DNA of 64,000 nt from Fen-1254 sp963769605 (lineage in GTDB: Bacteria > Bacteroidota > Ignavibacteria > UBA10030): NCBI GenBank assembly GCA_963769605.1, contig CAVYML010000009.1:124001-188000 (forward strand), given 5' to 3'. Of this stretch, positions 52,788 through 60,327 are shown piece by piece; the stretch's first letter is position 1; every line of letters starts with the position of its first letter. The notes beneath the pieces are model-generated. The model was given only the letters and a program-made list of their open reading frames with translations, did not search any database and had not been told where the DNA came from. The position numbers and the translations under genes were made by a program.

Positions 52788-54104
52788 TTATGACGGACTT
52801 CTCATAATGAGAACATTTTCATCGATCTGGTTTTTTGTTGCAGTCGCTAATCGTGTTCTCCATAATTCGATTTCCTCGACATGGTATCCAATTCGCTCCA
52901 CAATCTCTGCCAATAATTTTGCCGTGCGTATATGAGTCCTAAAAAAAGACATCTGATCTCCAACCACATAAGCAAGACGTGCATTTGGTTTTAATAATGG
53001 TTTCAAACTTTCAAAATGTTTATACATTCCGCCGAAATAATGACGTACAATTTTTTGATACATTTTTTCAAAACCTGACGTCTTTTTTAAAGCCAGACGT
53101 TTGCTTTCAATCGAGTCGGCGAGACGGTTAATGGAGGCAAAATCGCGAATATATTCAGCGTCATTGTCGGCGACAAAAATATTGCGAGAATTACTTCTCA
53201 GCAATTGTTCTTTCAACGCCCGTAATTCTTTTTTATTCGTCAGCAAGCCGAGGATAATACTTTCAAGACGCGTCGTGCGCGTATAGTCTTTTTCGTTCGG
53301 ATAAGGCGGTGATGTAATCACAAAATCAATTTGTCCGTCTTCGTTCGACAGACATTCCCGCACACGTCTGGCATCTCCACAAAGGATTCTCGTAGAGCCG
53401 TATTCCATAGATTTAGCTTCAAGATCGCAAATCATTTTATCTACGAGTTGATAAAAATAATCCAAAACTTCAGCGGTTTTTTTCTTTTTCCCTGTATAGA
53501 TTTCCGGACCGAATGCAATATTACTTGCATGGTTCACGGTCATGTTCGCAAGTGCAAGTAAAAACAGATTACGAACTCTCTCGTCCTCCACTCTTAAAAT
53601 CGATTCCCTTAAGATTAATACTTTTTTTAAGGGTTGCGGGCTTATAAAGTCTTTCGGAAGGATTTTTAACTCGTCATCCGATAATTCCGGCAAAGAATTT
53701 AACGGCTTGTTTTTTTTAGGTACAATGAAAAGAGATGTATTTTCATAATATCCTTCCCTCTCAAACGAACTAACGGCTGTAGCAATGACATCACGAAAAG
53801 ATTCCTGAGCATCGACGATCGACACTTCCCATTCGGTCTTAACCTTCGATGCAAGAAAAGCCATCGGATTAGCTTCTAATCCAACGCTCGCAATATTCAA
53901 TTTTTTACACTCGACATTCGTCGTTCCGGTACCGCAGAACGGATCAAGAACGGCATGATAATCGGATATTCCAAATTTATAAATATAGTAACGCACAAGA
54001 TGAGGCGGATATCCTAAAACAAATTGATACCAAGAATGAAACGCTCGATCGCTATCCAGCGTCTGGTTCCTCAGTGTATTCCCTATTTCTTGGATATTGT
54101 GCAC
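52788..54104 (-). CDS. DNA methyltransferase of a type II R-M system
   Basis: A 438-residue amino-methyltransferase. The S-adenosylmethionine motif I is DPFCGTGTT at residues 54-62, and the catalytic motif IV is TSPPYPNEKDY at about 262-272. The TSPPY form is common in N4-cytosine enzymes. The motif order I then IV with a long region between suggests the target-recognition part lies in the middle. The GTG start at 54104 is 17 nt after the pheS stop. Together with the endonuclease gene it occupies exactly the space between pheS and pheT. Confidence 0.85.
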   Translation of the reverse strand: MHNIQEIGNTLRNQTLDSDRAFHSWYQFVLGYPPHLVRYYIYKFGISDYHAVLDPFCGTGTTNVECKKLNIASVGLEANPMAFLASKVKTEWEVSIVDAQESFRDVIATAVSSFEREGYYENTSLFIVPKKNKPLNSLPELSDDELKILPKDFISPQPLKKVLILRESILRVEDERVRNLFLLALANMTVNHASNIAFGPEIYTGKKKKTAEVLDYFYQLVDKMICDLEAKSMEYGSTRILCGDARRVRECLSNEDGQIDFVITSPPYPNEKDYTRTTRLESIILGLLTNKKELRALKEQLLRSNSRNIFVADNDAEYIRDFASINRLADSIESKRLALKKTSGFEKMYQKIVRHYFGGMYKHFESLKPLLKPNARLAYVVGDQMSFFRTHIRTAKLLAEIVERIGYHVEEIELWRTRLATATKNQIDENVLIMRSPS

Positions 54105-54121
54105 TTCGTTACTTTCAAGCC

Positions 54122-55132
54122 TCAGAACTGATTCAGAAACCGCAAGTCATTCTCATATAGAATTCGTATATCGTCGATCGTATAGCGCAGCAGAGCTGTG
54201 CGCTCGATTCCCATGCCGAAAGCGTAGCCGGTGTACTCTTCAGGATCGATGCCGCCGTATTTCAATACATGCGGATGCACCATACCGGAGCCGAGCACTT
54301 CTAACCATCCTGAGCTTTTGCAGATACGGCATCCTTTTCCTCCGCAGATGAAGCAGGTAATATCCATTTCCGCACTCGGTTCCGTAAACGGAAAAAAACT
54401 CGGGCGGAACCGGTATTTGATAGAGCTGCCGTAAAACTGTTTTGCAAACGCCACGAGTGTGCCTTTAAGCTCGCTGAAGGTCACGCCTTTATCGATAAAC
54501 AATCCTTCGATTTGATGGAAAGCCGCAAGGCTGCGAGCGCTTGTCGCTTCATTGCGGTAAACCCAGCCCGGCATAATGGCGCGGATGGGCGGTTTCTGCC
54601 GTTCCATGACGCGGATTTGAACGGGCGAGGTATGCGTGCGCAGGAGAATCTTATCCGCTATAAAGATCGTGTCCTGCATATCGCGTGCCGGATGATCGGG
54701 GGGAAAGTTCAATGCCTCAAAATTATAATAATCGCTCTCAATTTCCGGCCCGGACTCGACGGAAAATCCCATACCCACGAAGATCCGCTTCATTTCTTCC
54801 ATCACCTGTGTAATGGGATGTTTCGTTCCGCGCGGAACCGGCCGGCCCGGCAGCGTTGCATCGAAAGAAATTTTTAGTGGAGCGGTTTTTGCCTCAAGCG
54901 CACTTTTTCGTTCATCGAATTGCGCTTGCATACTTTGGCGGAGTTCATTCAGCAGCTTGCCAAACGCGGGCTTTTCCGCAGCAGGAACATCTTTCAGCGC
55001 CTCAAACAACTTGGCAATGTGCCCGCTCCGGGAAAGAAATTTGACACGCACCCCATCGAGATGCCGGAGATCGCCGGCTTGAGAAAGTTCCGCGAGAAAA
55101 TCCTGCTTTATCTGTTCTGCTCGTTCTTTCAT
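54122..55132 (-). CDS. pheS: Phenylalanyl-tRNA synthetase alpha subunit
   Basis: A 336-residue class II synthetase subunit. It has an N-terminal coiled coil (residues 1-85), motif 1 with HPITQVMEEMKRIFVGMGF, the YYNFEALNFPPDHPARD segment, motif 2 around YRNEATSARSLAAFHQIEGL, and motif 3 with GYAFGMGIERTALLRY. An insertion with four cysteines (CFICGGKGCRIC) may bind zinc. ATG 55132 is preferred to the ORF start at 55168, which would lie in the leader. It is separated from its partner pheT by the R-M genes. Confidence 0.95.
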   Translation of the reverse strand: MKERAEQIKQDFLAELSQAGDLRHLDGVRVKFLSRSGHIAKLFEALKDVPAAEKPAFGKLLNELRQSMQAQFDERKSALEAKTAPLKISFDATLPGRPVPRGTKHPITQVMEEMKRIFVGMGFSVESGPEIESDYYNFEALNFPPDHPARDMQDTIFIADKILLRTHTSPVQIRVMERQKPPIRAIMPGWVYRNEATSARSLAAFHQIEGLFIDKGVTFSELKGTLVAFAKQFYGSSIKYRFRPSFFPFTEPSAEMDITCFICGGKGCRICKSSGWLEVLGSGMVHPHVLKYGGIDPEEYTGYAFGMGIERTALLRYTIDDIRILYENDLRFLNQF

Positions 55133-55214
55133 AGTGTACCAAGAAAATCTTGATTGGTGGCAGCGCACGGAAACGCTTTTATAAAAACAAAAATCTTCCT
55201 TCCGTATTCATAAT

Positions 55215-55247
55215 CTCCCGGTAGGCGCGAAGAGCGCCTTCCGGGAG
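55215..55247. promoter_or_regulatory. GC-rich hairpin between rplT and pheS
   Basis: CTCCCGG-TA-GGCGC (55215-55228), GAAGA loop, GCGCC-TT-CCGGGAG (55234-55247): a 12-bp stem with one internal mismatch pair. On the minus strand it follows rplT by about 25 nt and precedes pheS by about 80, without a T-run. Possible processing site or attenuator. Confidence 0.55.
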
Positions 55248-55271
55248 TACAATCGGAGGAGAAGATTATTC

Positions 55272-55619
55272 TTATGCTGTTGCGAACTTTACGACTTCGG
55301 CAAACGCATCCGGGTGACTTGCCGCGAGATCGGCAAGAACCTTGCGGTTGATGCCGACTTGTTTCTTTTCCAGCGCCGCAATCAGCTTCGAATACGTTAT
55401 GCCGTGGATACGCGCACCGGCATTGATACGGGCGATCCATAATTGGCGAAATTCCCGTTTCTTGGTTTTACGATGCCGGTATGCATGCTGACCGGCTTTA
55501 TCGACGTGATGTTTGGCAACAGTCAGTACTTTGCTTCGAGCGCCCCAATAACCTTTCGCCTGGGCCAATATTTTTTTTCGCCGGCGATGGGACGCCACTT
55601 TATTTTGTGAACGTGGCAT
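55272..55619 (-). CDS. rplT: 50S ribosomal protein L20
   Basis: A 115-residue L20. The basic N-terminus is PRSQNKVASHRRRKKILAQAKGYWGARSKVLTVAKHHVDKAGQHAYRHRKTKKREFRQLWI, followed by the RINAGARIHGITYSKLI globular part. L20 is needed for 50S assembly and in some bacteria represses its own operon. It lies in the order infC-rpmI-rplT, as is usual. Confidence 0.98.
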   Translation of the reverse strand: MPRSQNKVASHRRRKKILAQAKGYWGARSKVLTVAKHHVDKAGQHAYRHRKTKKREFRQLWIARINAGARIHGITYSKLIAALEKKQVGINRKVLADLAASHPDAFAEVVKFATA

Positions 55620-55636
55620 GGATCTACCTTTCTAAA

Positions 55637-55831
55637 CTATGCTGATAAAAATCGACGAATTTTATACGCTTCGGTTTCAGCAACCAATCCCGGTTTCCGC
55701 AAATGGCGTTTCCGTTTGGTCGACTTGCTTGTGAGAATGTGACTCTTAAATGCCTTCCGCCGTTTTACTTTGCCTGTAGCCGTCACCTTAAAGCTTTTCG
55801 CGGCGCTGCGGCGGGTTTTCATTTTTGGCAT
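55637..55831 (-). CDS. rpmI: 50S ribosomal protein L35
   Basis: A 64-residue basic protein starting PKMKTRRSAAKSFKVTATGKVKRRKAFKSHIL, typical of L35. It stands 5 nt after infC and 17 nt before rplT. The ending RHLRKPGLVAETEAYKIRRFL is the normal C-terminus. Confidence 0.97.
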   Translation of the reverse strand: MPKMKTRRSAAKSFKVTATGKVKRRKAFKSHILTSKSTKRKRHLRKPGLVAETEAYKIRRFLSA

Positions 55832-55836
55832 ACGCT

Positions 55837-56391
55837 CTATCCTTCTTTTGGTTGTTTATTGACTTCTGAAGTTTTTTTCTTTTTTTCCGGTACGAAGATG
55901 GTGATCATCTGCCGGCCTTCCATCGCCGCTTCCTGTTCTAAGCGCGCAATATCGGATATTTGTTCACTGAACCTGCCGAGCAACTCTCTTCCTTGGTCCT
56001 GATATGTAATCTCCCGGCCTTTGAAAACGACCGTTGCTTTCACCTTATCGCCGTTCATTAAGAACTCGCGAGCATGCCTTACTTTAAATTCAAAATCATG
56101 CGTATCGGTATTGGGATGAAACCGGATTTCTTTGACATGCGTTATATGCTGATGTTTTTTCTGTATTTTATCCCGTTTCGCCTGCTCGTATCGGTATTTT
56201 CCAAAATCCATCAGCTTGCAAACCGGCGGAGTTGCATTTGGAACGATTTCTATGAGATCCGAAGTACGCTGCTCTGCAATTTTCAGCGCTTCGCTGATCG
56301 ATAATATTCCTAATTGTTCCCCGTCATCTGTAACCACGCGAACTGACGGCGATTTGATCTCGTGGTTGACACGCGCTCGCTCTTGTTTAAT
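55837..56391 (-). CDS. infC: Translation initiation factor IF-3, apparently with an ATT start codon
   Basis: A 184-residue IF-3: the N-terminal domain begins RARVNHEIKSPSVRVVTDDGEQLGILS, with a linker rich in K-R and the C-terminal domain KEIRFHPNTDTHDFEFKVRHAREFL. The N-terminal residues NHEIKSPSVRV are needed for the family but lie upstream of the first GTG (56337). In that frame the only initiation-type codon near a ribosome site is ATT at 56391, 8 nt after AGGAG. ATT is the known, autoregulated start of infC in E. coli, where IF-3 rejects non-standard starts and so limits itself. The ribosome site overlaps the thrS stop (TAG of TAGGAG). Confidence 0.9.
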   Translation of the reverse strand: MKQERARVNHEIKSPSVRVVTDDGEQLGILSISEALKIAEQRTSDLIEIVPNATPPVCKLMDFGKYRYEQAKRDKIQKKHQHITHVKEIRFHPNTDTHDFEFKVRHAREFLMNGDKVKATVVFKGREITYQDQGRELLGRFSEQISDIARLEQEAAMEGRQMITIFVPEKKKKTSEVNKQPKEG

Positions 56392-56402
56392 AACGCAATC
56401 TC

Positions 56403-58343
56403 CTACGTTGTGAGTGATTTTGTCTTGATGTTTTCAAGAATCGTCGCAGCAAATTCTTCCATCGTTGCCGCACCTTGATCGCCTTTTTTATGCCGTCGGA
56501 CAGAAATCGTCCGGTTCGTTTTTTCCTTTTCGCCCACGACTGCCATATACGGAATTTTTTTCGTTTCCCAATCGCGAATCTTGTGACCTATCTTTTCGTT
56601 GCGCTCGTCAAGTTCCGCGCGAATACCGGCCGATTGAAGTCTCTGCAGCACTTCTTTGCCGTATTCTACGAACGCATCCGCAATCGGCAGAACAACCGCC
56701 TGCACGGGAGCAAGCCACAGCGGGAATTCTCCCGCAAAATGTTCGATAAGAATTCCAACAAACCGTTCGAGCGAACCGAACGGCGCCCGGTGAATAATTA
56801 CCGGCCGGTGTTTCTGGCCGTCGCTTCCGATATATTCAAGCTCAAAACGTTCGGGCATCACGTAATCGACCTGCACGGTACCAAGCTGCCATGTCCGGTT
56901 CAGCGCATCCTTCACCATAAAATCGATCTTCGGCCCGTAGAAGGAAGCCTCCCCGACACCTATAAAATAATCAAGTTTCATCTCATCCGCTACTTCGCGA
57001 ATCTCGCGTTGCGCTTGTTCCCAAAATTCCGCCTTTCCGCCGTATTTTTCAGTGTTTTTATCGTCCCGATACGACAGGCGCGTAGAAACACTCATGCCGA
57101 ATGTCTGAAAGACCAATTGCGTCAACTCGACAACGGATTTCACTTCTTCCTTTAGTTGGTCATGTGCACAATAGATATGAGCATCGTCCTGTGTAAAGCC
57201 GCGCACGCGCGTCAGGCCGTTCATTTCTCCGGACTGTTCATAGCGGTACACGGTACCGAACTCTGCCAGGCGCAGCGGCAAATCGCGGTATGAACGCGGT
57301 TTTGCCATATACACCTGATGGTGATGCGGACAATTCATGGGCTTGAGAAGGTACAACTCCCCGTCTTCTAATTGAATCGGAGGAAACTGGGAGTCTTTAT
57401 AATACGGATAGTGCCCCGAGGTCTTGTACAATTCCAGATTGCCGATATGCGGAGTAACAACCGCTTGATATCCCCGCTTGCGCTGTTCCTCACGTAAAAA
57501 ATCTGTAAGCGTTTCACGAATGATGGTTCCCTTTGGCAGCCAGACCGGAAGCCCCGGACCGATTTTGGGCGTCAGTAAAAACAACTCGAGTTCCTGTCCA
57601 AGCTTGCGGTGATCGCGCCGCTTTGCTTCTTCCAACTGGAATAAATATTCATCCAATTCTTTTTTTGAAGGAAACGTAACGCCGTAAATGCGCTGAAGCA
57701 TTTTATTTTTTTCGTTCCCGCGCCAATAGGCCCCGGCAATGCTCAATAATTTTATCGCTTTAATTCTTCCGGTCGAAGGGATATGCGGACCGTAACACAA
57801 ATCGGTAAAGTTTCCGTGATGATAAAGGCTGATCGTCTGCCCTTTCAGCCCTTCCAGCAATTCCAGCTTATACGGATCCCCTTTTTTTTGGAAAAAGGAC
57901 TCTGCCTGCTCCCACGGCGTCTCTTCGCGAATATAAGTCACATCACGATTGGCAAGCTCGTACATTTTTTCTTCGATCTTCTGCAGATCTTCCTGTGTCA
58001 GCTTGTACTCTCCGAGATCGAGATCGTAATAAAATCCGTTTTCGATAGCGGGACCTATGCCGAATTTCGCGCCGGGATAAAGAGCTTCGACGGCCTCTGC
58101 CATAAGGTGGGCCGAGCTGTGCCAGTACGCATCTCGTCCTCCCGTATCGTTCCATTTTAAAATTCTTAAGAGAGAACTTTTATTGATCGGACGAGAAAGA
58201 TCCCGCACCTCGCCATCGACTTCGACAGCCAGAGCTTCTTTCGCAAGTCCTTTACTGATACCGGAAGCGATTTGGAATCCGGAGACACCGGAATCGTACT
58301 CTTTCGTTTTCCCATCCGGGAATGTAATTGTAATTTTTTCCAT
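56403..58343 (-). CDS. thrS: Threonyl-tRNA synthetase
   Basis: A 646-residue enzyme. It has a TGS domain (EKITITFPDGKTKEYDSGVSGFQIA), the editing domain with the HSSAHLMAEAVEALYPGAKFGIGP zinc-like histidines, the class II core with EFGTVYRYEQSGEMNGLTRVRGFTQDDAHIYC, and the C-terminal anticodon domain (GIRAELDERNEKIGHKIRDWETKKIPYMAVVG). ATG 58343 gives the standard TGS start, but a hairpin with seven Us ends 10 nt before it, leaving no ribosome site. ATG 58388 would code through the hairpin. thrS-infC is a common pairing. Confidence 0.95.
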   Translation of the reverse strand: MEKITITFPDGKTKEYDSGVSGFQIASGISKGLAKEALAVEVDGEVRDLSRPINKSSLLRILKWNDTGGRDAYWHSSAHLMAEAVEALYPGAKFGIGPAIENGFYYDLDLGEYKLTQEDLQKIEEKMYELANRDVTYIREETPWEQAESFFQKKGDPYKLELLEGLKGQTISLYHHGNFTDLCYGPHIPSTGRIKAIKLLSIAGAYWRGNEKNKMLQRIYGVTFPSKKELDEYLFQLEEAKRRDHRKLGQELELFLLTPKIGPGLPVWLPKGTIIRETLTDFLREEQRKRGYQAVVTPHIGNLELYKTSGHYPYYKDSQFPPIQLEDGELYLLKPMNCPHHHQVYMAKPRSYRDLPLRLAEFGTVYRYEQSGEMNGLTRVRGFTQDDAHIYCAHDQLKEEVKSVVELTQLVFQTFGMSVSTRLSYRDDKNTEKYGGKAEFWEQAQREIREVADEMKLDYFIGVGEASFYGPKIDFMVKDALNRTWQLGTVQVDYVMPERFELEYIGSDGQKHRPVIIHRAPFGSLERFVGILIEHFAGEFPLWLAPVQAVVLPIADAFVEYGKEVLQRLQSAGIRAELDERNEKIGHKIRDWETKKIPYMAVVGEKEKTNRTISVRRHKKGDQGAATMEEFAATILENIKTKSLTT

Positions 58344-58352
58344 CTTCGAGAT

Positions 58353-58377
58353 AAAAAAATCGGAACTCTGTCCGATT
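58353..58377 (-). terminator. Intrinsic terminator immediately before thrS
   Basis: On the minus strand AATCGGA, CAGAGT loop, TCCGATT is followed by a run of Us that ends 10 nt before the thrS ATG. It may end the tRNA-Val transcript, or act as an attenuator in the thrS leader; an alternative partner (TCGGAATTCCGA) lies upstream in the same leader at about 58478-58491. Confidence 0.7.
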
Positions 58378-58527
58378 ATCGTGAACATTTTCTTACGGCA
58401 GCAACTCCGCTATCTCGAGAGAAGCTTGAGAATTCGCTGTTTTTGCAGCCGGCCCGCCGATATTCAGGCAGGACTCTTCGGAATTCCGATTTAAAATATT
58501 TCTGCCTAACTTCGTCAGGATGCTCCG

Positions 58528-58602
<75 letters not shown>

Positions 58603-58793
58603 GATTAACGAACAATTATAATTATAGCGAAAAAACGATTGAAAAACAAGAAACGAAAATACAAAATCATTTCTGAGAAAAACTTTTTAGGCAACAACAA
58701 CGTCTAATACATGGAACGGTTATATTGCTTGTACATTGAATTCTGCCTATATTAAACAAAAGATTCACTTGAAAAGAATCCCGGAAATTTCCA

Positions 58794-59801
58794 ATGGTCA
58801 ACCTTTCACAAAAACGCATTGATGAAATATTCTCAAAATTAAAGGATAAGAAAATTGCCGTTATCGGCGATCTTATGATCGACCGATATTTTCTGGGAAC
58901 AGTAGCCCGGCTCTCGCCTGAAGCGCCCGTCCCTGTTGTGGAAGTGAAAGAAGAATCGAACCGCCTCGGAGGCGCTGCAAATGTTGCAAATAATATAGCA
59001 TCTCTCGGTGGAATCCCAATGATGATCGGCGTTGCAGGCAACGATCAGGGAGCCGTCCTGCTTAAGACGCTGGTCGAAGAACGGGGATTCCTGTCCACCG
59101 GCATTGTTCTCGACCCCAAACGTCCGACAACAGTCAAGAGCCGCGTTATAGCGCATAATCAACATGTAGTTCGCATCGACCAGGAAGATAAGACGGAAAT
59201 CAATAAGGCGATTCAGGAAAAGATTATTCTCTTCGTGCAGGAGAACATCGGCGCCATCGATGGAATTATCCTGGAAGATTACAATAAAGGGGTTTTGACC
59301 CGAAATCTGGTGCGGGAAATTATCGATATCGGAAGAAGGCATAAAAAAGTCATAACAGTCGATCCAAAATTTAACAATTTCTTCGATTATATAGATGTCA
59401 CGGTTTTCAAGCCGAACAGAAAAGAAAGCGAAGAAGCTCTCGGTCGCCGTTTACAGTCCATCGAAGAAGCCGAAAAAGCTGCGCGTGAGATCCAGCAGCG
59501 CCTTCATGCGGAAAACGTCTTATTGACGATGAGTGAGGAAGGGATGCTCTTGATCGAACAATCGGGAGAATCGAGCCACGTGGCGACGATGGCGCGAAAA
59601 GTCGCTGACGTATCCGGTGCTGGCGATACCGTGATCGCAACGCTAACCATGGCGCTGGTCTCCGGAGCTACTGTGCGTGAAGCTGCAGCGCTCGCCAACA
59701 TCGCCGGCGGCATTGTCTGCGGTGAAGTTGGTATCGTGCCGATAGACTCGGCTGTTCTGCGAACCACAGCTTCGGATGTATTCAACGGAGAGCGACAATA
59801 A
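58794..59801 (+). CDS. rfaE1: D-glycero-beta-D-manno-heptose-7-phosphate kinase
   Basis: A 335-residue PfkB/ribokinase-type kinase that phosphorylates heptose-7-phosphate at C1, the second step to ADP-heptose for the LPS inner core. It has VIGDLMIDRYFLGTVARLSPEAPVPVVEV at the start, the GGAANVANNIASLGG sugar-binding motif, and the catalytic DVSGAGDTVIATLTMALVSGA near residue 267. It corresponds to the first domain of bifunctional HldE; the second domain is encoded separately by the next gene, overlapping at TAATG. Confidence 0.94.
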   Translation: MVNLSQKRIDEIFSKLKDKKIAVIGDLMIDRYFLGTVARLSPEAPVPVVEVKEESNRLGGAANVANNIASLGGIPMMIGVAGNDQGAVLLKTLVEERGFLSTGIVLDPKRPTTVKSRVIAHNQHVVRIDQEDKTEINKAIQEKIILFVQENIGAIDGIILEDYNKGVLTRNLVREIIDIGRRHKKVITVDPKFNNFFDYIDVTVFKPNRKESEEALGRRLQSIEEAEKAAREIQQRLHAENVLLTMSEEGMLLIEQSGESSHVATMARKVADVSGAGDTVIATLTMALVSGATVREAAALANIAGGIVCGEVGIVPIDSAVLRTTASDVFNGERQ

Positions 59802-60280
59802 TGGGAACTGTCGTTTCTAAAGGCCGGCTCATCGAGATCCGTTCACAGTATAAGCGCGATGGTAAGAAAGTTGTTTTTACGAACGGGTGCTTCGACATTC
59901 TCCATCGCGGCCATGTGGACTATCTTCAGAAAGCCAAAAAGCTCGGCGATATTCTCATCGTCGGATTGAATTCGGACGCGTCGGTCAGGCGGCTCAAAGG
60001 GGCGTCTCGTCCGGTCGTTTGCGAAGAAGACCGTGCTGTTGTCCTTTCGGCGCTAAGCGCCGTTGATCATGTTTGTTTATTTGACGAAGACACTCCTTAT
60101 GAAATTATCCGGGATTTGGTTCCGGATATCTTAGTCAAAGGCGCCGATTGGGCCATTGAAAAAGTCGTAGGGAAAGATATAGTCGAGAATGCGGGCGGTG
60201 TGGTGCGTACCATCGAGTTTCTACCGAACCGGTCCACGACATCCATCATCGACCGTATAGCTCAAACCACAGCGCGATAA
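59801..60280 (+). CDS. rfaE2: D-glycero-beta-D-manno-heptose 1-phosphate adenylyltransferase
   Basis: A 159-residue nucleotidyltransferase that adds AMP to heptose-1-phosphate. Its signature is VVFTNGCFDILHRGHVDYL with the HxGH ATP-binding motif at about residues 35-38 (HRGH), then GLNSDASVRRLKG and the C-terminal RSTTSIIDRI. Its start overlaps the kinase stop, so the pair is translated together. Product: ADP-heptose for LPS. Confidence 0.95.
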   Translation: MGTVVSKGRLIEIRSQYKRDGKKVVFTNGCFDILHRGHVDYLQKAKKLGDILIVGLNSDASVRRLKGASRPVVCEEDRAVVLSALSAVDHVCLFDEDTPYEIIRDLVPDILVKGADWAIEKVVGKDIVENAGGVVRTIEFLPNRSTTSIIDRIAQTTAR

Positions 60281-60327
60281 TCGCCTGGTCAATCAGAAAC
60301 CGAACAATACGGCTCAAGTAAAAATAC

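Noticed and set aside
58353..58527. T-box riboswitch upstream of thrS
   Set aside because: A terminator is present, but I see neither the stem I specifier loop arrangement nor the TGG-containing antiterminator sequence; T-boxes are also rare in this group.
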